A stretch of DNA of 64,000 bases from Pseudomonas sp. efr-133-TYG-5 (GCF_030209175.1 NZ_JARVSM010000004.1:310001-374000); one strand, 5' to 3'. Positions 1 to 10,259 are shown, counted from the stretch's first letter. Made by a program: numbers and translations. The notes: generated by a model not told the origin, from the letters alone.

Positions 1-139
1 TAAGCCGACTGGCAGCAAAGGCGCAGGATTGTAGCGCAGTGCGGTGGATGCGCCCAAACACACGGTGTGACAAAGGGCTGCAGGCCGTCGGCAAGCGGTG
101 TTTCAAGGGCTTCGGTCGTCGCCCGGAATTTTTAAGCAG

Positions 140-168
140 TGCCCAGGCGCGGTGCACGGCTCTATAAT
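140..168 (+). promoter_or_regulatory. Probable rph promoter
   Basis: A perfect TATAAT -10 hexamer lies at 163-168, about 38 bases before the rph start codon. The -35 region near 140-145 is poor. Bases 1-139 show no coding region I can support; by synteny a divergent yicC-type gene would lie off the left edge. Confidence 0.55.
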
Positions 169-205
169 GCTCCGCAGTTTTCCGTCCCCAGTACAGGTAT
201 CTCCT

Positions 206-928
206 ATGAAACGTCCAAGTGGTCGCGCTGCCGATCAGCTCCGCTCGATCCGCATTACCCGCAACTACACCAAACACGCCGAGGGATCCGTACTGGTCGA
301 ATTCGGTGATACCAAGGTCATCTGCACCGTCAGCGTCGAAAACGGCGTGCCGCGCTTCCTCAAGGGCCAGGGCCAGGGCTGGCTGACCGCCGAGTACGGC
401 ATGCTGCCGCGTGCTACCGGCGAGCGTAACCAGCGTGAAGCGAGCCGTGGCAAGCAGGGCGGCCGCACCCTGGAAATCCAGCGTCTGATCGGTCGCTCCC
501 TGCGCGCGGCGCTGGACATGTCCAAGCTGGGCGACGTCACCCTGTACGTCGACTGCGACGTGATCCAGGCCGACGGCGGCACCCGCACCGCGTCGATCAC
601 CGGCGCCATGGTGGCCCTGGTCGATGCCTTGAAAGTGATCAAGAAGCGTGGCGGCCTGAAGGGCGGCGACCCGCTCAAGCAGATGATCGGTGCCGTGTCC
701 GTGGGCATGTACCAGGGCGAGCCGGTGCTGGATCTGGACTATCTTGAAGACTCCGCCGCCGAGACCGACCTCAACGTGGTGATGACCAGCTCCGGTGGCT
801 TCATCGAAGTCCAGGGCACCGCCGAAGGCGCACCGTTCCAGCCTGAAGAGCTGAACGCCATGCTCGAACTGGCGAAGAAAGGCATGAACGAGATCTTCGA
901 CCTGCAGAAGGCTGCGCTGGCCGACTGA
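206..928 (+). CDS. rph: Ribonuclease PH
   Basis: A 240-residue phosphorolytic 3'-5' exoribonuclease that trims the 3' ends of tRNA precursors, releasing nucleoside diphosphates. The family start MKRPSGR is at 206; a longer in-frame reading from 98 exists but the 240-residue length and the promoter at 163-168 favour 206. The phosphate-binding and active-site stretch [14 protein letters not shown] is at residues 121-134, and the basic RNA-binding segment around residues 70-90 ([20 protein letters not shown]) is intact. It sits beside crc-pyrE as in other pseudomonads. A small membrane-protein gene follows 28 bases later. Confidence 0.96.
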   Translation: MKRPSGRAADQLRSIRITRNYTKHAEGSVLVEFGDTKVICTVSVENGVPRFLKGQGQGWLTAEYGMLPRATGERNQREASRGKQGGRTLEIQRLIGRSLRAALDMSKLGDVTLYVDCDVIQADGGTRTASITGAMVALVDALKVIKKRGGLKGGDPLKQMIGAVSVGMYQGEPVLDLDYLEDSAAETDLNVVMTSSGGFIEVQGTAEGAPFQPEELNAMLELAKKGMNEIFDLQKAALAD

Positions 929-956
929 GCAGGTTCACAACCGCAAGGAGGACGCG

Positions 957-1325
957 ATGAGTGAAGAGCAACAGCTGTTACCCAAGCCGAGCCACGAGGT
1001 TCGCCAGTGGGCGATGTTTTGTCACTTGTCCGCCTTGCTGGGGATCTGGATTCCGTTCGGCACGCTGATCGGGCCGCTGATCCTGTGGCAGATGAAGCGC
1101 GAGATGGATCCGTTCATCGACGCCCAGGGCAAGGAAGCGCTGAATTTCCAGATCACCGTGGCGATTGCCTCGGCCATCTGCTTCCTGCTGATGGTGCTGA
1201 TCATCGGCTTCTTCCTGTTCGGCCTGCTGGCCATCGGTGCACTGGTGCTGACGATCATCGGCGGGGTGAAGGCCAACGAAGGCTTCCCGTACCGCTATCC
1301 CTTCACCTGGCGCTTGATCAAATAA
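957..1325 (+). CDS. DUF4870 family small membrane protein
   Basis: A 122-residue protein with the DUF4870 (Tic20-like) pattern: a short polar N-terminus, the segment HLSALLGIWIPFGTLIGPLI as a first membrane span, the polar motif KEALNFQ, then two closely spaced hydrophobic spans (about residues 63-101) and a short basic tail. A good Shine-Dalgarno sequence (AAGGAGG) precedes the ATG. It lies 28 bases after rph and probably shares its transcript, ending at the hairpin at 1393-1422. Function is unknown; the family is found beside rph in many pseudomonads. Confidence 0.85.
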   Translation: MSEEQQLLPKPSHEVRQWAMFCHLSALLGIWIPFGTLIGPLILWQMKREMDPFIDAQGKEALNFQITVAIASAICFLLMVLIIGFFLFGLLAIGALVLTIIGGVKANEGFPYRYPFTWRLIK

Positions 1326-1392
1326 TAATCAGCGCAATCCTTTGCAGGCGTGAGCACGCTCACTCCGGCAGCAAGGCAAGAACAGCGCCCAC

Positions 1393-1422
1393 AAAAAAGC
1401 CGACAGCGATGTCGGCTTTTTT
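1393..1422. terminator. Bidirectional intrinsic terminator
   Basis: A-run, stem GCCGACA/TGTCGGC with a short loop, then a T-run. It sits between the convergent DUF4870 gene and crc and can serve both strands. Confidence 0.85.
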
Positions 1423-1440
1423 GCATCGATGAATCGACGC

Positions 1441-2220
1441 TTAGATAGTCAGCGTCCAGTCGTAGTCGACGATCAGCGGCGCATGCTGCGAGAACCGCGG
1501 CTGACGCGGCAGGCGTGCGCTGCGCACGAAGCGCCGCAGGCCCGGGGTCAGGATCTGGTAGTCGAAACGCCAGCCCAGATTGAGCATCTCGGCTTGTTCG
1601 TTGTCCGGCCACCAGCTGTACTGGTCGCCTTCGCGGCTGACTTCGCGCAGGGCGTCGACATAACCCATGTTGCCGACAATCTCGTCCATCCAGGCGCGTT
1701 CTGGCGCCAGGAAGCCGGGGGATTGCTGGCTGTCGCGCCAGTTCTTGATGTCGAGCTTCTGCTGCGCCACGTACAGCGAGCCACAATAAATGTACTCGCG
1801 ACGTTTGCGCCGCTGTTTGTCCAGGTACTTGCCGAAGTCGTCCATGAGCTTGAACTTCTGGTTCAAGTCCTCATCGCCGTTCATCCCCGAAGGGAGCAGC
1901 AAGGTGGCAATACTGACTTTGTCGAAATCTGCTTGCAGGTAGCGCCCGTAGCGGTCGGCCGTCTCGAAACCGAGACCGCTGATGACAGCCTTCGGTTGCA
2001 ACCGCGAATACAAAGCCACGCCGCCTTGGGCAGGGACTTCAGCATCGCAGGCATAAAGGAAGTAGCCATCCAGTTGGAAGGCTGGGTCATCCAGTTCAAA
2101 GGCGGAGGCACGGGTGTCCTGCAGGCAGATGACGTCGGCATTCTGTGCTTGCAGCCAACTGAGCAAACCACGCTCGACTGCAGCCTGAATACCATTGACG
2201 TTCACACTGATGATCCGCAT
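1441..2220 (-). CDS. crc: Catabolite repression control protein Crc
   Basis: A 259-residue protein of the exonuclease III / AP-endonuclease fold (MRIISVNVNGIQAAVERG at the N-terminus, NLGWRFDYQIL and HAPLIVDYDW at the C-terminus). In Pseudomonas this is Crc, which has lost nuclease activity and acts with Hfq to repress translation of catabolic mRNAs carrying A-rich motifs, countered by CrcZ-type RNAs. Identity rests on length, start and location: it is divergent from pyrE and next to rph, as in P. aeruginosa. An upstream in-frame start at 2256 would add 12 residues and is unlikely. The 82-base gap to pyrE must hold both promoters. Confidence 0.95.
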   Translation of the reverse strand: MRIISVNVNGIQAAVERGLLSWLQAQNADVICLQDTRASAFELDDPAFQLDGYFLYACDAEVPAQGGVALYSRLQPKAVISGLGFETADRYGRYLQADFDKVSIATLLLPSGMNGDEDLNQKFKLMDDFGKYLDKQRRKRREYIYCGSLYVAQQKLDIKNWRDSQQSPGFLAPERAWMDEIVGNMGYVDALREVSREGDQYSWWPDNEQAEMLNLGWRFDYQILTPGLRRFVRSARLPRQPRFSQHAPLIVDYDWTLTI

Positions 2221-2302
2221 AAATGGCCCCAAAAATCGCGTGCGTGTATGATACACGGCGTCAAGCTAATTAGCTAAATCCGTGGTATTTGGGGTTTTTT
2301 TC

Positions 2303-2947
2303 ATGCAAGCGTATCAGCGCGATTTCATTCGTTTTGCCATCGATCGCGGCGTTTTGCGCTTCGGTGAGTTCACCCTGAAGTCCGGGCGCACCAGTCCTTA
2401 CTTCTTCAATGCCGGCCTGTTCAACTCGGGTTCGGCCCTGGCGCAGCTGGGGCGTTTCTATGCGGCAGCCATCGCCGAGAGTGGCATTGCCTTCGACGTG
2501 CTGTTCGGCCCGGCCTACAAAGGCATCCCGTTGGCGGCCACTACCGCTGTGGCAATGGCCGAGCACCACGGCCGCGACCTGCCATGGTGCTTCAACCGCA
2601 AGGAAGCCAAGGCCCACGGCGAAGGTGGCAGCCTGGTCGGCGCACCGCTGACCGGCGACGTGCTGATCATCGATGACGTGATCACCGCCGGCACCGCGAT
2701 CCGTGAAGTGATGCAGATCATCGCTTCCCAGGACGGCGCCAAGGCCGCAGGCGTGCTGATCGCCCTGAACCGCCAGGAGCGTGGCAACGGCGAGTTGTCG
2801 GCGATCCAGGAAGTCGAGCGCGACTTCGGTATCCCGGTGATCAGCATCGTGTCGCTGAACCAGGTGCTGGAGTTCCTCGCCGACGATCCGCAGCTCAAGC
2901 AGCATCTGCCGGCCGTTGAAGCCTATCGCGCGCAGTTCGGCGTTTAA
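2303..2947 (+). CDS. pyrE: Orotate phosphoribosyltransferase
   Basis: A 214-residue enzyme that joins orotate to PRPP to give OMP, the fifth step of pyrimidine synthesis. The PRPP-binding loop [14 protein letters not shown] is at residues 119-132 and the flexible catalytic loop with K100, K103 and H105 is present. The ATG at 2303 gives the usual family length; a GTG 21 bases upstream is in frame but would add a hydrophobic stub. It is divergent from crc. A REP pair and a strong terminator follow. Confidence 0.96.
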   Translation: MQAYQRDFIRFAIDRGVLRFGEFTLKSGRTSPYFFNAGLFNSGSALAQLGRFYAAAIAESGIAFDVLFGPAYKGIPLAATTAVAMAEHHGRDLPWCFNRKEAKAHGEGGSLVGAPLTGDVLIIDDVITAGTAIREVMQIIASQDGAKAAGVLIALNRQERGNGELSAIQEVERDFGIPVISIVSLNQVLEFLADDPQLKQHLPAVEAYRAQFGV

Positions 2948-2958
2948 CCGCAGAGCAC

Positions 2959-3047
2959 TGTGGGAGCGAGCCTGCTCGCTAAGAGGCCTTCACATCCAGC
3001 GCTGATGTGATGCGAAGAGCGCTTTCGCCAGCAGGCTCGCTCCCACA
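2959..3047. repeat. REP pair (REPIN), GCGAGC class
   Basis: Two inverted copies of the Pseudomonas REP motif TGTGGGAGCGAGCCTGCTCGC flank a short spacer, the second copy on the opposite strand. It lies in the pyrE-argB gap. Confidence 0.9.
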
Positions 3048-3061
3048 GCAAGCACGAGGCA

Positions 3062-3102
3062 AAAAAAAGACCCCGCTCAGCCAGGCTGAGCGGGGTCTTT
3101 TT
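3062..3102. terminator. Bidirectional terminator between pyrE and argB
   Basis: A-run, a long GC-rich stem (GACCCCGCTCAG / CTGAGCGGGGTC) and a T-run, placed between convergent pyrE and argB. Confidence 0.92.
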
Positions 3103-3112
3103 ACACTGCAAC

Positions 3113-4018
<906 letters not shown>

Positions 4019-4035
4019 TCAGGGCTCCGGGTGAA

Positions 4036-5433
4036 TCAGAACGGTAGTTGGAGATCAGGTGCAACGCGTTTCAGTTGGGCGTGGAACACGTCCTTGATGC
4101 GCTGCAATTCAGCCTCGTCATCGGCCTCGAAGCGCAGCACCAGCACCGGCGTGGTGTTGGAGGCGCGCACCAGGCCCCAGCCTTTGGCGTAGTCGACCCG
4201 CACGCCGTCGATGGTGGTCAGGTCGGCGCCTGCGCCCCACTGTGCGTCGTGCAGTGCATCAATGATGCTGAATTTGCTCTCTTCGGTCACATGGATATTG
4301 ATTTCCGGCGTAGAAATATCGTTCGGGAAGGTCGCAAAGAGCTCTTCGGCGGTGGATTTTTCCTTGCTGAGGATTTCCAGCAGCCGTGCAGCGCTGTAGA
4401 TGCCGTCGTCGAAACCGAACCAGCGCTCCTTGAAGAAGATGTGCCCGCTCATTTCGCCGGCCAGCAGTGCGCCGGATTGTTTCATTTTCTTTTTGATCAA
4501 CGAGTGACCGGTCTTCCACATTAGCGGCCGACCCCCGTATTCCTTGATCAGCGGCACCAGGCGGCGGGTGCATTTGACGTCGAAGATGATTTCCGCGTCC
4601 GGGTTGCGCGCCACCACGTCGCGGGCGAACAGCATCAGCAGGCGGTCCGGGTAGACGATGCTGCCGGTGTTGGTCACCACGCCGACACGGTCGCCGTCGC
4701 CATCGAAGGCCAGGCCGAGGTCGGCGTTGGTTTCCTTGACCTTGGCGATCAGGTCGACGAGGTTCTCGGGCTTGCCCGGATCCGGGTGGTGGTTGGGGAA
4801 GTTGCCGTCGACTTCGCAGAACAGCGGGATGACTTCGCAGTTCAACGCTTCGATCAGTTGCGGAGCGATCACGCCGGCCGCGCCGTTGCCGCAGTCGACC
4901 ACGACTTTCAGGCGCCGGGCCAGTTTGATGTCCTGGACGATTTCGGTGGTGTAGCGGTCGAGGATCTCGACCTGGGTCACGCTGCCCTGGCCGCTGCTCA
5001 GGTTATTGGTCCGGATGCGCTCGTGCAGCACCTGGATCTGTTCGTTGGCGAGGGTGTCGCCAGCGATCACGATCTTGAAGCCGTTGTAGTTCGACGGGTT
5101 GTGGCTGCCGGTCAGCATCACCCCGGATTTACCGGCCAGGACGTTGGCGGCGTAATACAGCGCCGGGGTCGGCACCAGGCCGACGTCGCTGACATGGCAG
5201 CCGCTTTCGGCGATGCCGCGGATCAGTTCGGCAACCAGTTCCGGGCCGGACAGGCGCCCGTCACGACCGACGGACACGTGCGGCTCGCCCTGGGCCAGGC
5301 TTTGCGAACCGACGGCGCGGCCGATCCAGTAGGCGGTTTCGGCATTCAGGAATTCCGGCACGGTGCCGCGAATGTCGTAGGCGCGGAAGATGCTGTCGGG
5401 AAGCTTCGGGGCGACTTTGGCGGGGGTGCTCAT
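4036..5433 (-). CDS. algC: Phosphomannomutase/phosphoglucomutase AlgC
   Basis: A 465-residue alpha-D-phosphohexomutase that interconverts 6- and 1-phosphates of mannose and glucose, feeding GDP-mannose for alginate and sugar nucleotides for LPS and rhamnolipid. The phosphoserine loop TGSHNPSNYNG contains the catalytic S110; the metal loop AFDGDGDRVG lies near residue 244; the sugar loop GEMSGHIFF and the C-terminal phosphate-binding RASNTTPVLVLR follow in order. It is followed by argB. A 234-base gap separates it from dut and must hold its promoter. Confidence 0.96.
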   Translation of the reverse strand: MSTPAKVAPKLPDSIFRAYDIRGTVPEFLNAETAYWIGRAVGSQSLAQGEPHVSVGRDGRLSGPELVAELIRGIAESGCHVSDVGLVPTPALYYAANVLAGKSGVMLTGSHNPSNYNGFKIVIAGDTLANEQIQVLHERIRTNNLSSGQGSVTQVEILDRYTTEIVQDIKLARRLKVVVDCGNGAAGVIAPQLIEALNCEVIPLFCEVDGNFPNHHPDPGKPENLVDLIAKVKETNADLGLAFDGDGDRVGVVTNTGSIVYPDRLLMLFARDVVARNPDAEIIFDVKCTRRLVPLIKEYGGRPLMWKTGHSLIKKKMKQSGALLAGEMSGHIFFKERWFGFDDGIYSAARLLEILSKEKSTAEELFATFPNDISTPEINIHVTEESKFSIIDALHDAQWGAGADLTTIDGVRVDYAKGWGLVRASNTTPVLVLRFEADDEAELQRIKDVFHAQLKRVAPDLQLPF

Positions 5434-5667
5434 CTGCGGAAATGCTCCATCTCGAAAGTGGCGGGACAGACCGACGATTCACTCGGCGGCAGGCTCAAAC
5501 TGAAGGGTATGACGGCGTTTTCCACAGAGAGTTCGTGGTGTGAAAGGGCCATGATGCCCCGTCGGACGGGGTCCGTGGCCGGCAAAACCTTGATTTTCGG
5601 CGCTAAACCTTCGGTATGAATCTGCACAAATTGCCCCTGTAGGAGCTCCTACAAGGGCGTCATCCGG
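5434..5667. other. algC upstream region with a 16-base palindrome
   Basis: This 234-base gap holds a GC hairpin (CCCCGTCGGACGGGG near 5554) and a perfect palindrome TGTAGGAGCTCCTACA at 5638-5653, which looks like two REP tips fused head to head. A 65-codon minus-strand reading frame overlaps the algC start but has no family features, so I do not call it a gene. Confidence 0.5.
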
Positions 5668-6123
5668 TTATTTGCTGCCGGTATGGCCGAAGCCGCCCGC
5701 ACCGCGCTCGGTTTCGACGAATTCTTCGACCATTTCGAAGTGCGCCTGCACCACCGGTACCAGCACCAGCTGCGCCAGGCGCTCGCCGACAGTCATGGTG
5801 AAGTCGCTCTGGCCGCGGTTCCAGCAGGACACCATCAACGGGCCCTGGTAGTCGGAGTCGATCAGGCCGACGAGGTTGCCGAGGACGATGCCGTGTTTGT
5901 GGCCCATGCCCGAGCGCGGCAGGATCAGCGCAGCAAGGTTGGGGTCGCCGATGTACACCGACAGGCCGGTAGGGATCAGCACGGTTTCACCCGGTTTGAT
6001 GACGATGTCCTGCTCCAGCATGGCGCGCAGGTCGAGGCCGGCGGAGCCCTTTGTGGCGTATTGCGGCAGCGGGAATTCAGTGCCGATGCGGGGGTCGAGG
6101 ATCTTGGCTTGCAAAGCGTGCAT
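5668..6123 (-). CDS. dut: dUTP pyrophosphatase
   Basis: A 151-residue trimeric dUTPase that hydrolyses dUTP to dUMP, keeping uracil out of DNA and supplying dTMP synthesis. All family motifs are present in order: [33 protein letters not shown], and the C-terminal arm [10 protein letters not shown]. The start MHALQAKI is 5 bases after the coaBC stop codon, so the two are cotranscribed. The same frame stays open upstream across coaBC but that stretch is GC-rich shadow sequence. Confidence 0.96.
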   Translation of the reverse strand: MHALQAKILDPRIGTEFPLPQYATKGSAGLDLRAMLEQDIVIKPGETVLIPTGLSVYIGDPNLAALILPRSGMGHKHGIVLGNLVGLIDSDYQGPLMVSCWNRGQSDFTMTVGERLAQLVLVPVVQAHFEMVEEFVETERGAGGFGHTGSK

Positions 6124-6128
6124 GTAAA

Positions 6129-7337
6129 TTAAACCTGGTTCAGACGTTCGGCGATAAAAGTGACCAGTTGGCGAGCGATCTTGCTCTTGCTGGTCTGGGC
6201 GAAAACCGTGGCGTGCAACCCACGGTCGATAACGCTGCAGGCGTTTTCTTCGCTGTTGAAACCGATGCTCGGGTTGGCCACGTCGTTGGCGACGATCAAA
6301 TCGAGATTCTTGTCCTTGAGCTTGCGTGCAGCGTAGTCGAGCAGGTGTTCGGTCTCGGCGGCGAAGCCGACACTGAACGGACGGTCGGGACGGGTCGCAA
6401 TGGTGGCCAGGATGTCCGGGTTGCGCACCATTTGCAGGACGAAGCCGTCGCCGCTCGTAGGGTCTTTCTTGAGTTTTTGCGGGGCAACGACTTCCGGGCG
6501 GTAGTCCGCCACGGCTGCCGAGGCAATGAACACGTCGCACGGAATGGCGGATTCGCAGGCCGCGAGCATGTCGCGGGCACTGACCACGTCGATGCGGGTG
6601 ACCCGATCCGGCGTCGGCAGGTGCACCGGGCCGCTGATCAGGGTCACGCGGGCGCCGGCTTCCACCGCCGCTTCGGCCAGGGCAAAGCCCATTTTTCCGG
6701 AGCTGTGGTTGGTGATGTAGCGCACCGGGTCGATGTTTTCCTGGGTCGGGCCGGCGGTGATCACCACGTGCTTGCCGGTCAGTGCCTGACGCTGGAAGCA
6801 GTCCGCGGCGAGCTGGGCCAGATCGGTGGCTTCCATCATCCGGCCCATGCCGACGTCGCCGCAGGCCTGGCTGCCGGAGGCCGGGCCGAAGGTCTTCAGG
6901 CCGCGGCTTTCGAGCAGTTGCAGGTTGGCCTGGGTCGCCGGATCGCGCCACATCGCCTGGTTCATGGCCGGGGCCACGGCGACCACGGCGTCGGTGGCCA
7001 GCACCAGGGTGGTCAGCAGGTCGTTGGCGATGCCCTGGGCCAGGCGCGCGAGCAGGTCGGCGGTGGCCGGGGCGATCAGCACCAGGTCGGCCCATTTCGC
7101 CAATTCGATGTGGCCCATCGCCGCTTCGGCGGCCGGGTCGAGCAAATCCAGGTGCACCGGGTGCCCGGACAGGGCCTGCATGGTCAGCGGGGTGATGAAT
7201 TCGCTGCCGCCACGGGTCATGACCACGCGCACTTCGGCGCCCTGGTCGATCAGGCGACGAACCAGGTCGGCGCTCTTGTAGGCAGCAATGCCGCCGCCGA
7301 CGCCCAGAACGATGCGTTTCCGATACAGCCGCTGCAT
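6129..7337 (-). CDS. coaBC: Bifunctional phosphopantothenoylcysteine decarboxylase / phosphopantothenate-cysteine ligase
   Basis: A 402-residue fusion enzyme for two steps of coenzyme A synthesis. The N-terminal CoaC flavoprotein half begins [27 protein letters not shown] and carries the APAMNQAMW motif; the C-terminal CoaB half carries [14 protein letters not shown] and [12 protein letters not shown], then a lysine-rich KLKKD near the CTP-binding site. The start at 7337 gives the family length; an in-frame codon at 7406 would add 23 unrelated residues. It is divergent from radC and leads the coaBC-dut unit. Confidence 0.95.
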   Translation of the reverse strand: MQRLYRKRIVLGVGGGIAAYKSADLVRRLIDQGAEVRVVMTRGGSEFITPLTMQALSGHPVHLDLLDPAAEAAMGHIELAKWADLVLIAPATADLLARLAQGIANDLLTTLVLATDAVVAVAPAMNQAMWRDPATQANLQLLESRGLKTFGPASGSQACGDVGMGRMMEATDLAQLAADCFQRQALTGKHVVITAGPTQENIDPVRYITNHSSGKMGFALAEAAVEAGARVTLISGPVHLPTPDRVTRIDVVSARDMLAACESAIPCDVFIASAAVADYRPEVVAPQKLKKDPTSGDGFVLQMVRNPDILATIATRPDRPFSVGFAAETEHLLDYAARKLKDKNLDLIVANDVANPSIGFNSEENACSVIDRGLHATVFAQTSKSKIARQLVTFIAERLNQV

Positions 7338-7472
7338 AGGTCTGCCTTTCATTTCGTTGGTGACATACGTGGCGAAACCCCCTCCCCAGGGTGAATTCGC
7401 CCGCAAAAAAGATGGGCTACGATATCACAGCGACCGCTAGGGAACAGCGGCGCCCACAGACATGGAGGTGCT

Positions 7473-8147
7473 ATGAGTATTCGCGATTGGCCCGCGGCGG
7501 AACGACCGCGGGAGAAGCTACTGGAACAGGGCTCGGCGAGCCTGTCCGATGCCGAATTGCTGGCGATCTTTCTGCGTACCGGCGTGTCCGGAAAAAGCGC
7601 GGTGGACCTGGCGCGACACCTGTTGGGGCAATTCGGCAGCCTGCGAGCCCTGCTCGAAGCGGAGTTGGCCGAGTTCAACGAACAACTGGGTCTCGGCCCG
7701 GCGAAATTCGCCCAACTGCAAGCGGTGCTGGAGATGGGCCGGCGGCACCTGGCCGAGCGCATGCGGCAGAAACCGGCGCTGGAGAACCCGCAGGTGGTCC
7801 GTGATTACCTCAAGGCCATGCTGCGCCACGAGCCGCACGAGGTGTTCGGTTGTCTGTTCCTCGATTCCAAGCACCAGGTGCTGACCTTCGAAGCGCTGTT
7901 TCGCGGCTCGATCGACAACACCAGCGTGCATCCGCGGCAGGTGGTCAAACGCGCCCTGGTGCACAACGCCGCAGCGCTGATCCTGTGCCACAACCATCCG
8001 TCGGGCAACAGCGATCCGAGCCAGGCTGACCGGGTGCTGACCAAGCGTCTGCAAAAGGCTCTGGAGCTGATCGACGTGCGGGTGCTCGATCATTTCATCG
8101 TCGGCGACGGCGAGCCGTTGTCGATGGCGGAGTGTGGCTGGATGTAA
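7473..8147 (+). CDS. radC: RadC family JAB/MPN metalloprotein
   Basis: A 224-residue protein with an N-terminal helix-hairpin-helix-like UPF0758 domain (residues 1-100) and a C-terminal JAB/MPN+ domain whose zinc-binding motif [14 protein letters not shown] is at residues 173-186. The family was first linked to DNA repair but its activity is unsettled. The start [17 protein letters not shown] follows GGAGG. Its position opposite coaBC is conserved from enterobacteria to pseudomonads. Confidence 0.93.
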   Translation: MSIRDWPAAERPREKLLEQGSASLSDAELLAIFLRTGVSGKSAVDLARHLLGQFGSLRALLEAELAEFNEQLGLGPAKFAQLQAVLEMGRRHLAERMRQKPALENPQVVRDYLKAMLRHEPHEVFGCLFLDSKHQVLTFEALFRGSIDNTSVHPRQVVKRALVHNAAALILCHNHPSGNSDPSQADRVLTKRLQKALELIDVRVLDHFIVGDGEPLSMAECGWM

Positions 8148-8164
8148 AAAGCAGCGGCAAGCGT

Positions 8165-8222
8165 TGAGCTACAAGCGGCACGCTAGAGCCATGCGCGGAG
8201 GGCTCTAGCGTGGAGCTTGTCG
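8165..8222. terminator. Long inverted repeat after radC
   Basis: A perfect 12-base stem CACGCTAGAGCC / GGCTCTAGCGTG occupies 8179-8190 and 8201-8212 and is extended outward by ACAAGC/GCTTGT with two mismatches. There is no clear T-run, so it may end transcription from the convergent genes or simply be a repeat element. Confidence 0.6.
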
Positions 8223-8223
8223 C

Positions 8224-9813
8224 TTATGGCTTGACGCTGGTCTTGGAATAGTCCTGCCGGCCGAACGGGCTCACGGCGTAGCCCTGCACATCCTTGCGTG
8301 TCAGGGCGTAAGCGGTCGGGTGCGCCAGCGGCAGCCACAGCGCCTGCTGCTGGATCTGCGCCTGCGCCTGTTCGTAGAGCTTGGTGCGCACACCTTGCTC
8401 GCTGGTGGTCTTGCCGGCGCTGATCAGCTTGTCCAGATCGGCGTTGCAGTAGCGGGCGAAGTTGGTACCGGACTTGACCGCCGCGCAGGAAAACTGCGGC
8501 GTGAGGAAGTTGTCCGGGTCACCGTTGTCGCCGGCCCAGCCCATGAACAGCAGGTCGTGTTCACCCGCCTTGGCGCGGCGGATCAGCTCACCCCACTCGA
8601 TCACGCGGATTTCCGCCTGAATGCCGATTTCCGCCAGGTCCGATTGCAGCAACTGGGCGCCGAGGCTCGGGTTGGGGTTGAGCAGACTGCCGGACGGGCG
8701 CGTCCAGAGGGTGGTCTGGAAACCGTCCTTGAGGCCGGCCTTGGCCATCAACGCCTTGGCCTTGGCCACGTCGTGCGGGTAGCCCGGCAGATTCTTCGCG
8801 TAGCTCCAGGTGTTCGGCGGATAAGGGCCGTTGGCCGCTTCGGCAGTGTCTTCGAACACGGCCTTGAGGTAGTTGGCCTTGTCGAAGGCCAGGTTGATCG
8901 CCTGGCGCACTTCCGGCTTGTCCAGCGGCGGATGCTGGCTGTTGATGCCGACGAAAGCGGTCATGAACGCGTCAGTCTTTTCTACCTTGAGCGTCGGTTC
9001 CTGCTGAGCCGCCTGGACGTCCAGCGGCTTCGGCGACAGGGCGATCTGACACTCGTTGCGCCGCAACTTTTGCAGGCGCACGTTGGCGTCCGGGGTGATG
9101 GCGAAGATCAGTGGGTCCACCGCCGGCTTGCCGCCGAAGTAGTCCGGGTTGGCCTTGTAGCGCACCGCGGCATCTTTCTGGAACCGGGTAAACACGAACG
9201 GACCGGTGCCGATCGGCTGGCTGTTGAGCTTGTCGGTCGCGTTGGCCTTGAGCAGTTTGTCGGCGTATTCGGCGGAATAGATCGAGGCGAAGCCCATGCT
9301 CAGGGTGGCGAGGAACGTCGAATCCGGGTGATCGAGGGTGAAGCGCACGGTCAGCGGGTCGAGGGCGTCGATTTTCTTGATCAGGCTGGGCAGCTGCATC
9401 GACTGGGCATGCGGGAAGCCGCTCTGGGCGACCTTGTGCCACGGGTTCGCCGGATCGAGCATGCGCTCGAAACTGAACTTGACGTCTTCGGCGGTGAGCT
9501 CGCGGCTCGGCTTGAAATAGTCGGTGCTGTGGAATTTCACCTGCGGGTGCAGCTTGAACACGTAGCTCAGGCCGTCGGTGCTGATTTCCCAGCTGTCGGC
9601 CAGGCTCGGCACGACCTTGCCGCTGGCGGTGTCGAAATCCACCAGGCGGTTCATCAGCACGTCGGCGGAGGCATTGGTGGTGGTCAGCGAGTTGTACTGC
9701 ACCACGTCGAAGCCCTCGGGGCTGGCCTCGGTGCAGACGGTCAGGGCGGCGGCCTGTGCCAGAGGGCTCAGCAGGAGCGGGGCGAAGAGCAGGGGGAGGG
9801 CAGCGAGGCGCAT
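8224..9813 (-). CDS. ABC transporter periplasmic substrate-binding protein (DppA-like, family 5)
   Basis: A 529-residue exported protein. Residues 1-21 form a signal peptide (MRLAALPLLFAPLLLSPLAQA) with an AQA cleavage site; the mature part has the SBP_bac_5 pattern, with ELTAEDVKFSFERMLDP in the first lobe, YFGGKPAVDPLIFAITPDA in the centre and QAQAQIQQQALWLPLAHPTAYAL at the end. Members bind dipeptides, heme or related ligands in the periplasm. No permease or ATPase genes adjoin it, so it probably serves a transporter encoded elsewhere. The ligand cannot be read from the sequence. Confidence 0.88.
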   Translation of the reverse strand: MRLAALPLLFAPLLLSPLAQAAALTVCTEASPEGFDVVQYNSLTTTNASADVLMNRLVDFDTASGKVVPSLADSWEISTDGLSYVFKLHPQVKFHSTDYFKPSRELTAEDVKFSFERMLDPANPWHKVAQSGFPHAQSMQLPSLIKKIDALDPLTVRFTLDHPDSTFLATLSMGFASIYSAEYADKLLKANATDKLNSQPIGTGPFVFTRFQKDAAVRYKANPDYFGGKPAVDPLIFAITPDANVRLQKLRRNECQIALSPKPLDVQAAQQEPTLKVEKTDAFMTAFVGINSQHPPLDKPEVRQAINLAFDKANYLKAVFEDTAEAANGPYPPNTWSYAKNLPGYPHDVAKAKALMAKAGLKDGFQTTLWTRPSGSLLNPNPSLGAQLLQSDLAEIGIQAEIRVIEWGELIRRAKAGEHDLLFMGWAGDNGDPDNFLTPQFSCAAVKSGTNFARYCNADLDKLISAGKTTSEQGVRTKLYEQAQAQIQQQALWLPLAHPTAYALTRKDVQGYAVSPFGRQDYSKTSVKP

Positions 9814-10082
9814 GGTCGGCTTCCTTTACAGATCGAAGGCCCATCTGCAAGTGCAGTCTGGAAAAGGCCTACCCTAGTGGTCGCGATTGCAAATGACTAT
9901 CCCCTTTTTGCATTTTCGCGGCGACGCACGCAGGGTATTTGCCTGAAATGGACGCAGGAAAAGTCGCTGGCGCGACGGCGCTCGGTTTTCTGCGACGAAT
10001 GGTATAAATTGCCAGCGGCCTTTGTCCAAAGCGCCTGCGGCCGGAAAAGCCGGCTTTTTGTCAATTGTTTGCACAGCGATTG

Positions 10083-10111
10083 TTGTTGCTCGTTGGTCTT
10101 TCTGGTATAAA
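10083..10111 (+). promoter_or_regulatory. Probable rpmB-rpmG promoter
   Basis: TTGTTG at 10083-10088, a 17-base spacer, then TATAAA at 10106-10111 preceded by the extended TGG. Start of transcription would be near 10118, giving a leader of about 140 bases. Confidence 0.7.
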
Positions 10112-10215
10112 GCAGCGCTCTTTTCTAGGGGCCCGGTTCCTTCACTGTAGGTGTAGCCGGTAAGACCTCTAAAGAATCGCGGCGCCTGGCGCCACAATGA
10201 CTAGAGATTAAGCGG

Positions 10216-10234
10216 CCAACCCATGCCGGGTTGG
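10216..10234 (+). promoter_or_regulatory. Hairpin in the rpmB leader
   Basis: CCAACCC, loop ATGCC, GGGTTGG, placed 25 bases before the rpmB start codon. It could take part in translational control of the ribosomal protein operon, but this is inference from position. Confidence 0.45.
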
Positions 10235-10259
10235 GCATGTGGTTTTAGAGGGCTGAGGC

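Larger units (their letters stand above)
9814..10259. other. Intergenic region upstream of rpmB
   Basis: This 446-base stretch has no convincing gene. It holds two TGGTATAAA extended -10 elements (near 10000 and 10103), a small GC hairpin followed by five T residues at 10040-10059, and the rpmB leader. The left part should also hold the promoter of the peptide-binding protein gene on the minus strand. Confidence 0.6.

Noticed and set aside
2959-3047. REP pair as the pyrE terminator
   Set aside because: A better terminator with A- and T-runs lies just downstream at 3062-3102.
5430-5627. A 65-codon frame overlapping the algC start
   Set aside because: No ribosome site of note, no family features, and it lies where the algC promoter should be.
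6124-7095. Open minus-strand frame continuous with dut across coaBC
   Set aside because: It is proline/arginine/glycine-rich shadow coding of coaBC; dut has a clear own start at 6123 and coaBC shows all its motifs in another frame.
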